A stretch of DNA of 11,696 nt from JBEKEX01 sp050013615 (GCA_050013615.1 JBEKEX010000066.1:1-11696), one strand, 5' to 3'. Shown: positions 1 to 6,690, counted from the first letter of the stretch. Notes: generated from the sequence alone by a model not told the origin. Translations and numbers: made by a program.

Positions 1-363
1 CCGTACCATCAAATAACACAACGAGACAAACAAGGTCATGATATAAAGTTGTTGGATAATTTCGTAAATTGCAACGCTGGGGAATTTGGATCTAAATAAT
101 GAAATTCCGGCACCGATTAAAAATAGAACTGTAAACCCCAGAAATCGATTCCCGAACCATTGCTTATAATTGCTGGGTTTATCAAAAAAGGTCTCTAATA
201 TTGCGCAAAACAAGGATAGAAAGTAAAGCCAATCGGAAATGGCAAGCCCGAACGGGCGTATAAAATTAAGGGATAACAAAGAGGTGGCAATAAGGAAAAA
301 GAGACTGCTGGGCGGAATTCTATGATGTGCTATTTTTTCGTTTAATCTTATAATAGAGCTCAT
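1..363 (-). CDS. Wzy/WaaL-like O-antigen polymerase or ligase family membrane protein (N-terminal part, runs off the window)
   Basis: Reading the minus strand from an ATG at 361-363 gives 121 uninterrupted codons to the window edge, so the 3' end is missing. The start is MSSIIRLNEKIAHH. Hydrophobic segments alternate with short charged loops (FFLIATSLLSLNFI, then WLYFLSLFCAIL, then FLGFTVLFLIGAGISLF, then LYIMTLFVSLCYL), as expected for a polytopic inner-membrane protein. An AGGGGA ribosome binding site lies 8 bases before the ATG, which supports this start. The gene begins inside the flippase gene, overlapping its last 44 bases in another frame, so the two are probably translationally coupled. 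Position after a Wzx flippase and the hydrophobic pattern suggest a polysaccharide polymerase or O-antigen ligase. That role is inferred; no family motif is visible in this portion. Confidence 0.7.
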   Translation of the reverse strand, partial: MSSIIRLNEKIAHHRIPPSSLFFLIATSLLSLNFIRPFGLAISDWLYFLSLFCAILETFFDKPSNYKQWFGNRFLGFTVLFLIGAGISLFRSKFPSVAIYEIIQQLYIMTLFVSLCYLMVR

Positions 364-1795
364 ATAATAATCCCCTAAGATAATTGTCTTTACTTACCAA
401 GATGGTCACATACCCGATAAGCACCAAAGTGTAACATATTTTGAGGTACTCGTTGGGCTGAAAGAGAATGGCCACGTAGGCTAACAAAGGTAAAAGGATA
501 CCCCATTTCAAGTCCGCAAAAACATGCTGCCAATCAATTTTGTGATGAAGTAATTGATAAGCTCGTAAATTCATGACTACCAACAAGATCATAAAAGTAT
601 TTGCCACTGCCGCGCCGAATAAGCCGACATTTTGGGAAAGAAAATATAATCCTGAGAGCATAATTATCGTCGATAACAAGTAAGTGATCGAAGCAAATTT
701 GACTTGTCCCAATCCCGTAAGTGTTTGATCTCCAGGACGGGATAGGCTTAGAAATCCATAAGCCAGTATCAAAACACTGAAAACCGTACTGTAGCTTTCA
801 GCATAACTTGATGAAATCCAAATAGTTAATATCTCACGCATCCAAATAATGCACAGGCTCGCTATAATGGCAACCATAAGACCGATATATTGAGATAATT
901 TTCGAAATGTTTGATACAAAGCTTCGTGATCTTCCAAAGAATTTTTTAGACTGGCATAGGGAATCATTGTGTCAGTCACTTGACCAGTGATTTGTGAGAT
1001 GCGTAATCCAACACTTGTGCCTACAGAATAAACTCCTGCTATCGCCGGGCCCAATATGAATCCCACCAAGACACGGTCAAAATTCTGGAATAATGCTATT
1101 GCCAGGGATTCGACAAACATAAAAAAAGAAAACCCCAGCATATTATGGATAATCTGCCCTTTTAAGTGAAGGCTCAAATGAAGGTTTTGCCTGACTGCAA
1201 TTAAATATAAGAAAAGGGTGAGAAATTGTATCGATGTAAAGCAGTAAGCAATCCAGATCAGGTTTTTCTGGAACGCACAAATAATTACAGCTCCGATTAG
1301 AGGAAAAACGCTCGCAATAAAATCAAAAAATCGCACGAGATTATTTTTTAATTGGGAAAGTAAAAAGCCCTGTGGAACCCGTGAAAGAAATTGAGGAATT
1401 ATTCCAATTATACAAATTGCTATTGCAGTCTCAAATTGGTGCTCAAGCAATGAGGACATTGCCAAATTCCCTGCAATCAAGTTCCGGATCAACCATAAGA
1501 TCCCAGCAGTCAGCAATGCCATTGGAGTTATGATGGCAAACCCGGCGGCCAAAATGCTACTGCCTGATTTTTCCTGCCCGAGTGGGGTGCTTTCTGCCGC
1601 GAACTTATTAACAATTGAACTTATCCCCAGAGTTCCAATTGTCGAAAAGCCAATTACTGCATTTAAAACAGCCCATAAACCATAAAATTCCTTACCCATA
1701 AGATGAATTGCGAGGGGTGTTAATATCAAAAAAGAAATTGTGCTTATAAAGAAGAATATCAAATTGGTCGAAACGGCTTTGAGGTATTTATTCAT
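320..1795 (-). CDS. Wzx-type polysaccharide flippase (oligosaccharide repeat-unit translocase, MOP superfamily)
   Basis: The 491-residue protein is almost entirely transmembrane, with about 12 to 14 hydrophobic helices, the usual size for Wzx/RfbX or PST-type exporters. The N-terminus (MNKYLKAVSTNLIFFFISTISFLILTP) and the following GKEFYGLWAVLNAVIGF segment are typical: a short basic cytoplasmic start, a first helix with a Pro, then an 'E-(F/Y)-G-L-W' loop. Family members flip undecaprenyl-linked sugar repeat units across the inner membrane for capsule, O-antigen or exopolysaccharide assembly. The C-terminus is basic (YYKIKRKNSTS). The start ATG at 1793-1795 has only a weak GGAA-like ribosome site. 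The gene is clearly more AT-rich than proS and later genes, and its codon use differs accordingly, suggesting transfer. The substrate cannot be read from the sequence. Confidence 0.88.
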   Translation of the reverse strand: MNKYLKAVSTNLIFFFISTISFLILTPLAIHLMGKEFYGLWAVLNAVIGFSTIGTLGISSIVNKFAAESTPLGQEKSGSSILAAGFAIITPMALLTAGILWLIRNLIAGNLAMSSLLEHQFETAIAICIIGIIPQFLSRVPQGFLLSQLKNNLVRFFDFIASVFPLIGAVIICAFQKNLIWIAYCFTSIQFLTLFLYLIAVRQNLHLSLHLKGQIIHNMLGFSFFMFVESLAIALFQNFDRVLVGFILGPAIAGVYSVGTSVGLRISQITGQVTDTMIPYASLKNSLEDHEALYQTFRKLSQYIGLMVAIIASLCIIWMREILTIWISSSYAESYSTVFSVLILAYGFLSLSRPGDQTLTGLGQVKFASITYLLSTIIMLSGLYFLSQNVGLFGAAVANTFMILLVVMNLRAYQLLHHKIDWQHVFADLKWGILLPLLAYVAILFQPNEYLKICYTLVLIGYVTILVSKDNYLRGLLYELYYKIKRKNSTS

Positions 1796-1913
1796 TTTCC
1801 AATGGTTCTAATTGGTGTAACATTCTTTCTGTAAATTGACGAAGCTTAGCAAAAGTAGTGAGTTAAAGGCTGCGAAATCAAAAATATGAAGCTGGAATGA
1901 CCCGCTAAGTTAA

Positions 1914-1942
1914 ATTATACCCCTCCAGAATAAGTTGCTGAA
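1914..1942 (-). promoter_or_regulatory. Candidate promoter for the flippase/polysaccharide operon
   Basis: On the minus strand a perfect TATAAT (plus coordinates 1914-1919) is preceded by a TTCAGC element (1937-1942) with 17-base spacing. Only three of six -35 positions match TTGACA. Transcription would start near 1907, leaving a 5' untranslated leader of about 110 bases before the flippase ATG. Confidence 0.5.
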
Positions 1943-2061
1943 GAATTAATAAATGGCTTGGAAGCAGCGGCAGTTTGCAACTTTATTATGGAAATTCGGA
2001 TGGCGTTTTCCCGGTCAACGATGGGTGGAGTGACCCGATCGATCCGGCGTGGAAACCCTAA
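1942..2061 (+). pseudogene. Orphan C-terminal coding fragment (gene remnant)
   Basis: A plus-strand frame is open from 1942 (just after a TGA at 1939-1941) to a TAA at 2059-2061, giving 39 codons. It has no ATG or GTG and no ribosome binding site. Its translation is protein-like rather than random: LQLYYGNSDGVFP, then VNDGWSDPIDPAWKP before the stop, with glycines, aromatics and acidic turns like an extracellular beta-rich domain. The composition matches the GC-rich right side, not the AT-rich polysaccharide genes. The simplest reading is the 3' end of a gene whose upstream part was lost at the boundary. The YYGNSDGVF stretch faintly recalls FG-GAP/VCBS repeats, but it is too short to assign. 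A chance open frame is possible. Confidence 0.35.
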
Positions 2062-2096
2062 CCGGCGTTTTTATCCCAAACCCGAGCTTATCCCGA

Positions 2097-3818
2097 TCAA
2101 GACTTTTGCGCGGCAGCTTCGACGACCTTCTCGAGCGGCACGATCCAAGGCTCGCCGCCGACGCGGTGCTTGAATTCAACGCCGCCGGCTTTCAGCGAGC
2201 GCTCGCTGACCGTGAGGCGCAGCGGTAAGCCGATGAGGTCGGCATCGGCGAACTTGACGCCGGGACTCTCAACCCGGTCATCGTACAGTGGCTCGACCCT
2301 TGCCTGGCAGAGGCGTTGGTAAATGCCGTCGGCGGCTTTGCCTACCTGTGGGTTTTTCCCGGCTAACGCCACCAGGTGAACCGGGTAGGGAGCGATGCTC
2401 TCAGGCCAAATCAACCCTTTCTCGTCGTGATGCTCTTCGGCAATGCAGGCCAGCAGCCGGCCCACGCCGATGCCGTAGCTGCCCATGACGACCGGCTTCG
2501 ACTGGCCGTCTTCGTCCAGGAAAGTGCAGCCCAGGGCGTCCGAGTAGCGTGTGCCCAGCTTGAAGATGTTACCTACTTCCACGCCGCGGCTCATGCGCAT
2601 GGGAGCGCCGCACTTGGGGCAGGCAGAACCCTCGCCGGCTGCGGCGATGTCGGCCACCGTGCCGGTGTAGTCGCGGCCGTAATTAACATTCAGCAAGTGG
2701 TAACCTTCATCGTTAGCACCGGCCACCAGGTTGGGGCTGGCGGGGATCAGATCATCCACAATCACGCGGACATTTTGAATACCGATGGGGGAAGCATAGC
2801 CCGGGACGGCGCCTGTGGCTTTGATCTCTTCTTCGGTGGCTGGGCGCAGCTCTTTGGCTTTGAGGAGATTGGCCAGCTTGGTCTCGTTCACTTCAGTATC
2901 GCCGCGCACCACGGCAAAGACGAATTCCTCCGTCGCCGGCTGTTGCGCCTCAGCAGCAGGGATAGTTGCCATCAGAAACACGGCCTTGGCAGTGCGGGAG
3001 GCTTGGATGTGCAGCAGCGCGGCCAGGTCTTCGATGGTCTGGGCGTGCGGGGTGGCGACTTTTTCGAGCGGGCGCGGTGCTTCATCGGGCGGCTGCGGTT
3101 TGCGGAAAGTAGCCACCTGGCGGTTGGCCGAGAAGCCGCAGGTGTCGCAAAAAAGAAGGCTGTCTTCGCCGATGGGGGTGAGGTACATGTATTCATGCGC
3201 CAGCTTGCCGCCCATCATGCCGGTATCCGACTGCACCGCCACCACCGACAGCCCACAGCGCTCGAAGATGCGGAAATAGGCGTCGTAGTGCGCCTGGTAC
3301 TGTTTATCCAGACCGTCCCAATCGCGGTCCAGGCTGTAGCTATCCAGCATGGTGAACTCACGCACACGGATCAAGCCGGCGCGCGGGCGCGGGTCGTCGC
3401 GCCACTTGGTTTGCAATTGATAGACGAGGGCTGGCAGCTGGCGGTAAGAACGGATCTCGGCCCGCACCAGGTCGGCGACCACCTCTTCGTGGGTCATGGC
3501 CAGCACCATATCGTGCCCGGATTTGTCCTTGAAGCGCCCCATCTCCGAGCCGATCTGGTACCAGCGGCCGGTCTCCTGCCAGATTTCGGCAGGGTGCACA
3601 ACCGGCATGGTAATCTCCTGCCCGCCGATGGCATCGATCTCCTGGCGCATGATGGTTTCGATGCGGGCCATGGCACGGTGCGCCAGGGGAAGATAACTGA
3701 AAATGCCTGCGCCAAGCGGTTGGATGAAGCCGGCACGCAGCAACAACTGGTGGCTGGCGGTTTCGGCACCGGCAGGGGCCTCACGTAAGGTTTGGCCAAA
3801 GAGATTGGATAAGCGCAT
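2097..3818 (-). CDS. proS: Prolyl-tRNA synthetase, bacterial type with editing domain
   Basis: The enzyme charges tRNA-Pro with proline using ATP in the cytoplasm. At 573 residues it matches the usual bacterial class II form (about 570). The catalytic core holds motif 1 around residues 36-75 (ending EITMPVVHPAEIW), a THEE loop at 109-112, motif 2 at 139-165 (WRDDPRPRAG, then RVREFTMLDSYS) and motif 3 at 445-457 (MGSYGIGVGRLLA). The editing insertion that hydrolyses Ala-tRNA-Pro lies between motifs 2 and 3 (about 225-400). It includes the TAKAVF segment whose Lys278 corresponds to the conserved editing lysine. Two CxxC pairs (C224/C227 and C400/C403) flank the editing domain and could bind zinc. 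The anticodon-binding domain follows from about 476. A GGAG ribosome site precedes the ATG at 3816-3818. A terminator hairpin lies only about 27 bases upstream. Confidence 0.97.
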   Translation of the reverse strand: MRLSNLFGQTLREAPAGAETASHQLLLRAGFIQPLGAGIFSYLPLAHRAMARIETIMRQEIDAIGGQEITMPVVHPAEIWQETGRWYQIGSEMGRFKDKSGHDMVLAMTHEEVVADLVRAEIRSYRQLPALVYQLQTKWRDDPRPRAGLIRVREFTMLDSYSLDRDWDGLDKQYQAHYDAYFRIFERCGLSVVAVQSDTGMMGGKLAHEYMYLTPIGEDSLLFCDTCGFSANRQVATFRKPQPPDEAPRPLEKVATPHAQTIEDLAALLHIQASRTAKAVFLMATIPAAEAQQPATEEFVFAVVRGDTEVNETKLANLLKAKELRPATEEEIKATGAVPGYASPIGIQNVRVIVDDLIPASPNLVAGANDEGYHLLNVNYGRDYTGTVADIAAAGEGSACPKCGAPMRMSRGVEVGNIFKLGTRYSDALGCTFLDEDGQSKPVVMGSYGIGVGRLLACIAEEHHDEKGLIWPESIAPYPVHLVALAGKNPQVGKAADGIYQRLCQARVEPLYDDRVESPGVKFADADLIGLPLRLTVSERSLKAGGVEFKHRVGGEPWIVPLEKVVEAAAQKS

Positions 3819-3844
3819 GGGTACTCCGATCGTGACGGCTACTT

Positions 3845-3868
3845 AAAAAAGTTGCCCGGAGGTGCAAC
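3845..3868 (-). terminator. Rho-independent terminator after the bactofilin gene, within the proS leader
   Basis: On the minus strand GTTGC and GCAAC arms (plus coordinates 3864-3868 and 3851-3855) can be extended inward by two GC pairs around one bulged A, leaving a TCC loop. Six T residues (3850-3845) follow directly. It begins about 37 bases after the bactofilin stop codon and its T-run ends 26 bases before the proS ATG, so no complete promoter fits between hairpin and proS. Confidence 0.7.
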
Positions 3869-3905
3869 CTTCAGGCATTTAGGGACATGTTGCTTTGGTT
3901 ACTTG

Positions 3906-4433
3906 CTAAGCCTTTTTTACCTTGGGTTGAGGCTTGCGCTCCGGCTTTTTTGGAGCGGGTTCGGCCTGCACTGCCGGTGCCGGCATTGGCTGTGGAACGG
4001 TCATCGGTTCAATTTCAGGGACCACCGGCTCAAGAGCAAGCCGGGGTGTTTCCAAATTCAATTCCACGTGGTCTTCCATGCGTACCTGGCCGCGCAGGAA
4101 AGAACCTTCTTCCGTAGTGAAAGCCTGCGTGATGACGTCGCCCCACACACGGCCCGTGGCGCGGATGTCCAGCTTTTCCGAAGTGATGTTGCCGTTGACG
4201 ATCCCCGCGACGATCACCGTGTTGGCGCGCAGATTCTCGCAGGTGACTTTGCCGGTTTCTCCAACCACCAGCAGCCCTTTGATGGCGATATCGCCCTCGA
4301 ACATGCCTTCGATGCGAATGCCGCCGCTGCCATGCAAATCGCCTTTCCAATTGACGCCCGGGCCAAGGACGGAAGTCACCCGTTCGACGGGTGCCGGGGA
4401 GGCTGGGGTGGGTTGGTTGGGTCTGCGGAACAT
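3906..4433 (-). CDS. Bactofilin family polymer-forming protein (DUF583)
   Basis: Bactofilins self-assemble into nucleotide-free cytoskeletal filaments and act in cell shape, envelope growth or polar localisation. The 175-residue protein has a short Pro-rich head (MFRRPNQPTPASPAP), then a right-handed beta-helix core at about residues 20-125. The core has the family's periodic glycine and hydrophobic turns: VLGPGVNWKGDLHGSGGIRI, EGMFEGDIAIKG, GLLVVGETGKV, NTVIVAGIVNGNIT and LDIRATGRVWGDV. The tail (about 126-175) is Pro-, Glu- and Lys-rich and looks disordered, ending in PQPKVKKA. Bactofilins normally keep short disordered termini; this C-terminal tail of about 50 residues is at the long end. 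An AGGAG ribosome site lies 11 bases before the ATG and a perfect TATAAT is further upstream. The gene ends in its own terminator, so it is probably monocistronic. Confidence 0.92.
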   Translation of the reverse strand: MFRRPNQPTPASPAPVERVTSVLGPGVNWKGDLHGSGGIRIEGMFEGDIAIKGLLVVGETGKVTCENLRANTVIVAGIVNGNITSEKLDIRATGRVWGDVITQAFTTEEGSFLRGQVRMEDHVELNLETPRLALEPVVPEIEPMTVPQPMPAPAVQAEPAPKKPERKPQPKVKKA

Positions 4434-4465
4434 GTTGTCGTTTTCTCCTGATCGATACTCACTGC

Positions 4466-4471
4466 ATTATA
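4466..4471 (-). promoter_or_regulatory. Consensus -10 box for the bactofilin gene
   Basis: A perfect TATAAT on the minus strand lies 32 bases before the bactofilin ATG, preceded by TTGGT. No good -35 match is visible at 16 to 18 bases spacing. The resulting leader of about 25 bases would contain the AGGAG ribosome site at 4445-4449. Confidence 0.5.
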
Positions 4472-4576
4472 ACCAAGATTTTGGTGAAATGCGGGCTTTG
4501 GCGGGACCCAAATGAGCCTTGACGGATTTGTAATGCCGGACTTTGCAACTCTGTAAAGGTGCTTGAGCCCGCCCCA

Positions 4577-4585
4577 TGTTATGCT
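4577..4585 (+). promoter_or_regulatory. Candidate extended -10 promoter for the TPR-Mrr gene
   Basis: TGTTATGCT fits the extended -10 pattern TGnTATnnT, with four of six -10 positions matching. No convincing -35 box is present. Transcription would start near 4592, giving a leader of about 44 bases that carries the AAGGGA ribosome site at 4623-4628, seven bases before the ATG. Confidence 0.3.
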
Positions 4586-4635
4586 AATGACAGTGGGAAA
4601 CACCAGCCCACCAATTCAGGGTAAGGGACTTAAAA

Positions 4636-5373
4636 ATGAATGTATCTCCAGTCAAACAAGCCGGTACCATGTTCAAGTGTGGTGATATCAATGGAGCGCG
4701 GTCTGTTCTACAGCAAGCGCTTCAGCAAAATCCGGTGGATGCCAATGTGTGGATCGCCATGGCCTTTTGCAGCGACGATGTCCAGCAAAAGTTTGACTGT
4801 CTCCAACATGCTTTACAGATCAACCCCAACTCACAGCCGGCCCGGGATGCGCTGCAAAAATTGATGGCGAAACAGCAGTACGTGGAGCCTGCCACCGAGC
4901 CGCGACGCAACCAGACACAGGGCATGGATGAGTCCCCGGCGCCGACGCCAGCGCTGCACGATGTCCCCGCTGCCATCGCCGATTTGCGCCCCGATGATTT
5001 CAAGCGGCTGGTAGGAGCAATTTTCACTGTTTATAAAATGCAGGTAAAGCGCGCTGGAAATTTTAGCAATCACGGTATCGACTTGATCGTCGAGGATGGT
5101 GATGGCTCGAAGTGTCTGGTGCAATGCAAATGTTTGGAGAAAAATGGCCAAGTTGATGAATCGGTATTAAAAACTTTATACGACACCATGACAGCCGAGA
5201 AAGCAACCGAGGGTGCAGTCTTTACCACAGGCGTTTTTACTCAGCAGGCTCGGGATTGGGCAGAAGGAAAGCCCCTGCAATTATGTGACGCGGTAGAAAT
5301 TCTGGAAATGATCAGCAATACTGGAAACCAAAAATTGGTGGACCTGCTGAATGTAATGAATTCCAAGGCCTAA
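4636..5373 (+). CDS. TPR-like region fused to an Mrr-type restriction endonuclease domain
   Basis: The 245-residue protein has two parts. Residues 4-75 look like tetratricopeptide helices (AGTMFKCGDINGARSVLQQA, then ALQINPNSQPARDAL), a protein-interaction fold. A Pro/Gln-rich linker (about 82-112) follows. Residues 113-230 match the Mrr catalytic domain (Restriction endonuclease, PF04471-type): a leading helix DDFKRLVGAIF, then the nuclease core with Asp149 in HGID and Gln163-x-Lys165 in LVQCKC, then the VFTTGVFTQQARDWA and LCDAVEILEMI segments typical of the family end. The GxD...QxK metal-binding set is intact. The leading helix has Lys123 where many members have Glu. Mrr-like enzymes cut DNA, often modified DNA, but there is no methyltransferase or specificity gene beside it, so its target and role (defence, DNA quality control, other) are unknown. 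It stands alone and converges on the acyltransferase gene. Confidence 0.82.
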   Translation: MNVSPVKQAGTMFKCGDINGARSVLQQALQQNPVDANVWIAMAFCSDDVQQKFDCLQHALQINPNSQPARDALQKLMAKQQYVEPATEPRRNQTQGMDESPAPTPALHDVPAAIADLRPDDFKRLVGAIFTVYKMQVKRAGNFSNHGIDLIVEDGDGSKCLVQCKCLEKNGQVDESVLKTLYDTMTAEKATEGAVFTTGVFTQQARDWAEGKPLQLCDAVEILEMISNTGNQKLVDLLNVMNSKA

Positions 5374-5388
5374 GTTAAAATCCACAAT

Positions 5389-6057
5389 CTACAATAAATG
5401 AGGATCTGGATAGATGGCGCCGGCGTGGATCACTGTCCCGTCGGGCACGTCGGACTTGACCGTGGCGCCATTGCCGATGCGGCAGCGGCTGCCCACCTTG
5501 TTATGCAGGTTGATGGTGACGCCCATGCCCACTTGGCTGTAGTCGCCGATTTCCACGGCACCGGCCAGCATCGCCCCGGGTGAGAGGTTGACGATCTGAC
5601 CCAGTACCACGTCGTGAGAAAGAATCGTGTGGGCGTTGATAAGGGAACCAAAACCCACGCGGCAATCACTGCCTACGTAAGCGAAAGCCAGCAATTGGCA
5701 GCCGGGCGCCAGCGTGGCGGATGGCTCGACGTACGCGGTGGGATGCGCTACAGGCGGGAATTCGAAGCCGAGCGCTTGCAATTGCTCGAAGACGTGCAGG
5801 CGTTGAGCATAGTCGCCGATACCGCCGACGGCATTCACCGCCAAATGGATTCCCCTTTGGAACAGGCTCTTTGCCAGGTTCCCTGTACCGAGCACCGGTA
5901 CTCCCATGAGGTCGGTCGATGTGGGCAGGCCATCATCCAGGATGCCGGCAATCTGATAGCGATCGACAGTGCGGATGATGTCGATCAGCGCCTTGCAGTG
6001 GCCGCCGCCGCCGTAGATCAATAGTCGGGGCTTGTTCACGGAAGGTATCGTTCCCAT
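5389..6057 (-). CDS. PglD/NeuD-family sugar O/N-acyltransferase (left-handed beta-helix)
   Basis: This family transfers acetyl or similar acyl groups from CoA onto nucleotide-activated sugars such as UDP-bacillosamine precursors or sialic acid. With the ATG at 6057 chosen here the protein has 222 residues, close to the usual 200-220. An N-terminal Rossmann-like sugar-nucleotide domain opens with LLIYGGGGHCKALIDII. A hexapeptide-repeat beta-helix follows (HPTAYVEPSATLAPGC, then VGSDCRVGFGSLINAHT). The His-Asp pair in ILSHDVVLG corresponds to the PglD catalytic histidine. A longer reading from a TTG at 6093 lacks a ribosome site. The ATG lacks one too, but has a TATAAC box 7 bases upstream, consistent with a leaderless start. 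It lies 48 bases after the DNA glycosylase stop and could also be read from the epimerase operon. The exact sugar and acyl group are unknown. Confidence 0.83.
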   Translation of the reverse strand: MGTIPSVNKPRLLIYGGGGHCKALIDIIRTVDRYQIAGILDDGLPTSTDLMGVPVLGTGNLAKSLFQRGIHLAVNAVGGIGDYAQRLHVFEQLQALGFEFPPVAHPTAYVEPSATLAPGCQLLAFAYVGSDCRVGFGSLINAHTILSHDVVLGQIVNLSPGAMLAGAVEIGDYSQVGMGVTINLHNKVGSRCRIGNGATVKSDVPDGTVIHAGAIYPDPHLL

Positions 6058-6064
6058 AGGTGTA

Positions 6065-6070
6065 GTTATA
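6065..6070 (-). promoter_or_regulatory. TATAAC box directly before the acyltransferase start
   Basis: On the minus strand TTGTATAAC ends 7 bases before the ATG at 6057. Used as a -10 element, it would start the transcript at or next to the ATG, giving a leaderless mRNA and supporting that start over the upstream TTG. No clear -35 is visible. Confidence 0.35.
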
Positions 6071-6105
6071 CAATGAAATAAATGCAGCGGCAAGTGTGGT
6101 TTGAA

Positions 6106-6690
6106 CTACTGGTCGACCACCCTGAAGCGCCAGGGGATGCTGAGCCAGGGTTCGGGAGTTTTATTGAGACCCACCCGTGGTCCGGTGAGCACTTTCTCAT
6201 CGGGAATAGCCGCGCCGCGCTCGATCCATAAGCCCTCTGTTTCATCGCACAGATTGATGCCGTTCTGTTTCCCGTCCAGGCCCAGCGCCTGGCAAAGCTT
6301 GGCCGGGCCGTTGCACCATTGATCTTCTGCCACGCCAGTGCGGCGTTGGGCGATGATCTCCTGGCCTTCCAGGGGTTGGATGGCGCGCATCAGTACGGCT
6401 GCGGGGAACCCTTCGGAGCTAGTGACGCAATTCAGCAGCCAATGCATACCGTAAGTGAAGTAAATGTAGGCGTGTCCCGGTGGACCATACATCACCGCGG
6501 TGCGCGGGGTACGCCCATGACGGGCGTGGCAGGCCTGGTCTTCCTCACCGCGATAAGCTTCCGTCTCGGTGATGATGCCCGAAAGGCGGATGCCATCGAG
6601 TGTGCGCACCAGGCGCATGCCCAGCAACTCGCGCGCCACCGTGACGACCTCGCGGTCATAGAATGAAGCCGGGAGAATTTGATTGGACAT
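6106..6690 (-). CDS. DNA-3-methyladenine glycosylase, AAG/MPG family
   Basis: The enzyme starts base-excision repair by cutting the glycosidic bond of alkylated or deaminated purines (3-methyladenine, 7-methylguanine, hypoxanthine). The 194-residue length is normal for the bacterial members. Signature segments occur in the expected order: ITETEAYRGEEDQACHA at 40-56, where Glu44 aligns with human AAG Glu125 (activates water) and Tyr46 with Tyr127 (stacks on the flipped base); MYGPPGHAYIYFTYGMHW at 67-84; and AVLMRAIQPLEG at 98-109 with the active-site Arg. NGPAKLCQALGL and RVGLNKTPEPW close the domain. A GGGG ribosome site lies 10 bases before the ATG. It sits 44 bases after the epimerase on the same strand and probably shares its transcript. 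Nothing ties it functionally to the sugar genes on either side. Confidence 0.95.
   Translation of the reverse strand: MSNQILPASFYDREVVTVARELLGMRLVRTLDGIRLSGIITETEAYRGEEDQACHARHGRTPRTAVMYGPPGHAYIYFTYGMHWLLNCVTSSEGFPAAVLMRAIQPLEGQEIIAQRRTGVAEDQWCNGPAKLCQALGLDGKQNGINLCDETEGLWIERGAAIPDEKVLTGPRVGLNKTPEPWLSIPWRFRVVDQ

Larger units (their letters stand above)
1796..2096. other. 301-bp intergenic region spanning the composition boundary between the polysaccharide genes and proS
   Basis: The left half (1796 to about 1941) is AT-rich and holds the flippase leader and its promoter. The right half (about 1942 to 2096) is GC-rich and holds an open plus-strand frame ending at 2061, described separately. 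I see no convincing terminator after proS: the rightmost 40 bases carry short direct repeats of GGGATAA (minus-strand reading) but no stem followed by a T-run. Confidence 0.5.

Noticed and set aside
1958..2173. Plus-strand 71-codon frame starting with ATG
   Set aside because: Arg-rich, without a ribosome site, and its end overlaps the 3' end of proS. The adjacent frame (1942-2061) gives the more protein-like translation.
2376..3788. Long 470-codon plus-strand frame opposite proS
   Set aside because: It lies entirely antisense to a well-supported proS with all class II motifs. Its product is His/Ala-rich and lacks recognisable domains, as expected for the complement of a GC-rich gene.
3819..3905. 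T-box riboswitch before proS
   Set aside because: The space is under 90 bases and lacks a specifier stem and the conserved T-box sequence. Only a simple terminator hairpin is visible.
3852..4515. Plus-strand frames opposite the bactofilin gene
   Set aside because: They are shadows of the bactofilin coding strand, with low-complexity translations and no start signals.
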